Assembly (NCBI GenBank): GCA_964519895.1
Contig: CAZFLE010000023.1
Coordinates: 1 to 64,000, forward strand
Direction: 5' to 3'
Length of the DNA stretch: 64,000 nucleotides
Source: CAYFPX01 sp964519895
Lineage (GTDB): Bacteria; Myxococcota_A; UBA796; CAJQPC01
The notes under the pieces are model-generated. The model searched no databases and was not told the DNA's origin. It saw only the letters and a program-made list of their open reading frames with translations. The position numbers and the translations under genes are program-made. This document shows positions 63,475 through 64,000 of the stretch, piece after piece (position 1 is the first letter of the stretch; the number at the start of each line of letters is the position of its first letter).

Positions 63475-64000
63475 ATGCGCCTGACCGCAGACCTTCGCCC
63501 GCTCCTCACCCTCGTCCTGGTCCTCAGCCTGCCCGCCTGCACCCGCACCGTGGTCACCGAGGCCGGCCCGGACAGCGACACCGAACCCACGTCGGAGATC
63601 GTCCGGTCCTGCGCGACCGTGATGTCCTTTGACACAGGGCCCGATGGCACCGCGCTCTACGAGGGCCAGGATCTGACCCACGCCTACGGGGCCTGGGGCG
63701 TGACCCTGACCACCCACCAGGTCCGGGACAGGACCATCGCGGGCACGGGCACTGCCTTCGACTCCAGCTCGCCGCCCCCGGGCTGGGCCGATCTGGGCAC
63801 CCCGAACGAGTCCCACGGCGGACCTGGCTCGGGCGCCGACGACGGCCTGACCAACCACCAGGCCCTGGGCAACCTGTTGATCGCCACCCCCAGCTGGGAG
63901 GACCTGGACCACGACGGCCACGTCGACCACCCCGTCCCGGACACGGACGGCGGCTGGTTCCGCTTCGACTTCGACAGCACCGCCTGCGTGCACGGCCTGG
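63475..64000 (+). CDS. N-terminal part of an exported lipoprotein (runs off right edge)
   Basis: Starts at the ATG at 63475 and stays open for 175 codons to the window end. The leader has two Arg (MRLTADLRPLLTLVLVLSLP) and a lipobox LPAC. An Asp/Glu/Thr-rich linker follows, then a domain beginning VRSCATVMSFDTGPDGTALY with DLTHAYGAWGVTLTTHQVRD and NHQALGNLLIATPSW. The order resembles proteins that describe a surface beta-sandwich of the PEP-CTERM/choice-of-anchor type, but the truncated sequence does not allow a firm call. An AGGAGG box at 63434-63439 is far upstream and may belong to a longer leader RNA. Confidence 0.6.
   Translation, partial: MRLTADLRPLLTLVLVLSLPACTRTVVTEAGPDSDTEPTSEIVRSCATVMSFDTGPDGTALYEGQDLTHAYGAWGVTLTTHQVRDRTIAGTGTAFDSSSPPPGWADLGTPNESHGGPGSGADDGLTNHQALGNLLIATPSWEDLDHDGHVDHPVPDTDGGWFRFDFDSTACVHGL

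Noticed and set aside
1..64000. rRNA, tRNA, insertion sequences, prophage or integrase genes
   Set aside because: None recognised by motif or terminal inverted repeats; the window looks like ordinary chromosome with intergenic repeats only.

Overview
The window is very GC-rich, densely coded and reads like a Myxococcota (former Deltaproteobacteria) chromosome. Supporting signs are a C-terminus of MYXO-CTERM type (46718-48052), MopE-type calcium/metal-binding repeats, many FG-GAP/VCBS beta-propeller lipoproteins with Asp-Thr-rich linkers, a large Ser/Thr kinase fused to TPR repeats and an AAA-type ATPase, and OMP_myx-like barrels. No rRNA, tRNA, CRISPR array, transposase, integrase or phage gene was recognised. 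This taxonomic call is inference from gene content.

Layout. 1-5 kb: fragment of an unknown gene, a 62-codon ORF, an outer-membrane barrel, a ketopantoate-reductase homologue, a plant-type UDP-sugar pyrophosphorylase and small secreted proteins. 5-13.6 kb: secreted proteins (MopE/FG-GAP lipoprotein, Asp-Thr-linker lipoprotein, CotH-type kinase, a lipoprotein with a PPDK-type ATP-grasp domain, an Ig-like protein with a partner barrel). 13.6-15.7 kb: arsenosugar pair arsS-arsM. 15.8-28.3 kb: the large kinase, a flavin-dependent halogenase-like oxidoreductase, an acyltransferase, a VWA protein, a lipoprotein and a methyltransferase coupled to a molybdopterin oxidoreductase. This segment is bounded by two copies of a 75-bp repeat. 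28.3-36.2 kb: a tight eight-gene minus-strand operon with three different radical SAM/SPASM proteins, a dicluster ferredoxin, a TIM-barrel protein, a SAM methyltransferase-like protein, an unknown protein and a nucleotidyltransferase-like protein whose catalytic residues look lost. This is the best candidate for an undescribed pathway.

36.4-38.9 kb: two coupled lipoproteins, each made of two degenerate flagellin-like units. 39-48 kb: a surface-glycoconjugate block (Wzy/WaaL-type polymerase or ligase; then a coupled minus-strand operon with cytidylyltransferase-like, CDP-alcohol phosphatidyltransferase-like and MOP flippase proteins interleaved with three Ca-binding-repeat surface proteins). 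48-52.5 kb: a membrane alkaline-phosphatase-superfamily (sulfatase-like) protein, a sulfatase-modifying-factor-like protein and an arylsulfotransferase-like lipoprotein. 53.5-55.3 kb: guaA. 55.4-64 kb: envelope proteins, a transmembrane pseudokinase with a duplicated translation start, a YceI lipoprotein, a VWA lipoprotein and a truncated lipoprotein at the right edge.

Genome habits visible here: overlapping GTGA/ATGA starts and stops, convergent genes that almost touch, unusually short uncharged signal peptides, and two intergenic repeat families (154 bp and 75 bp, two copies each). Functional assignments rest on motif and sequence recognition by eye; no search was run.
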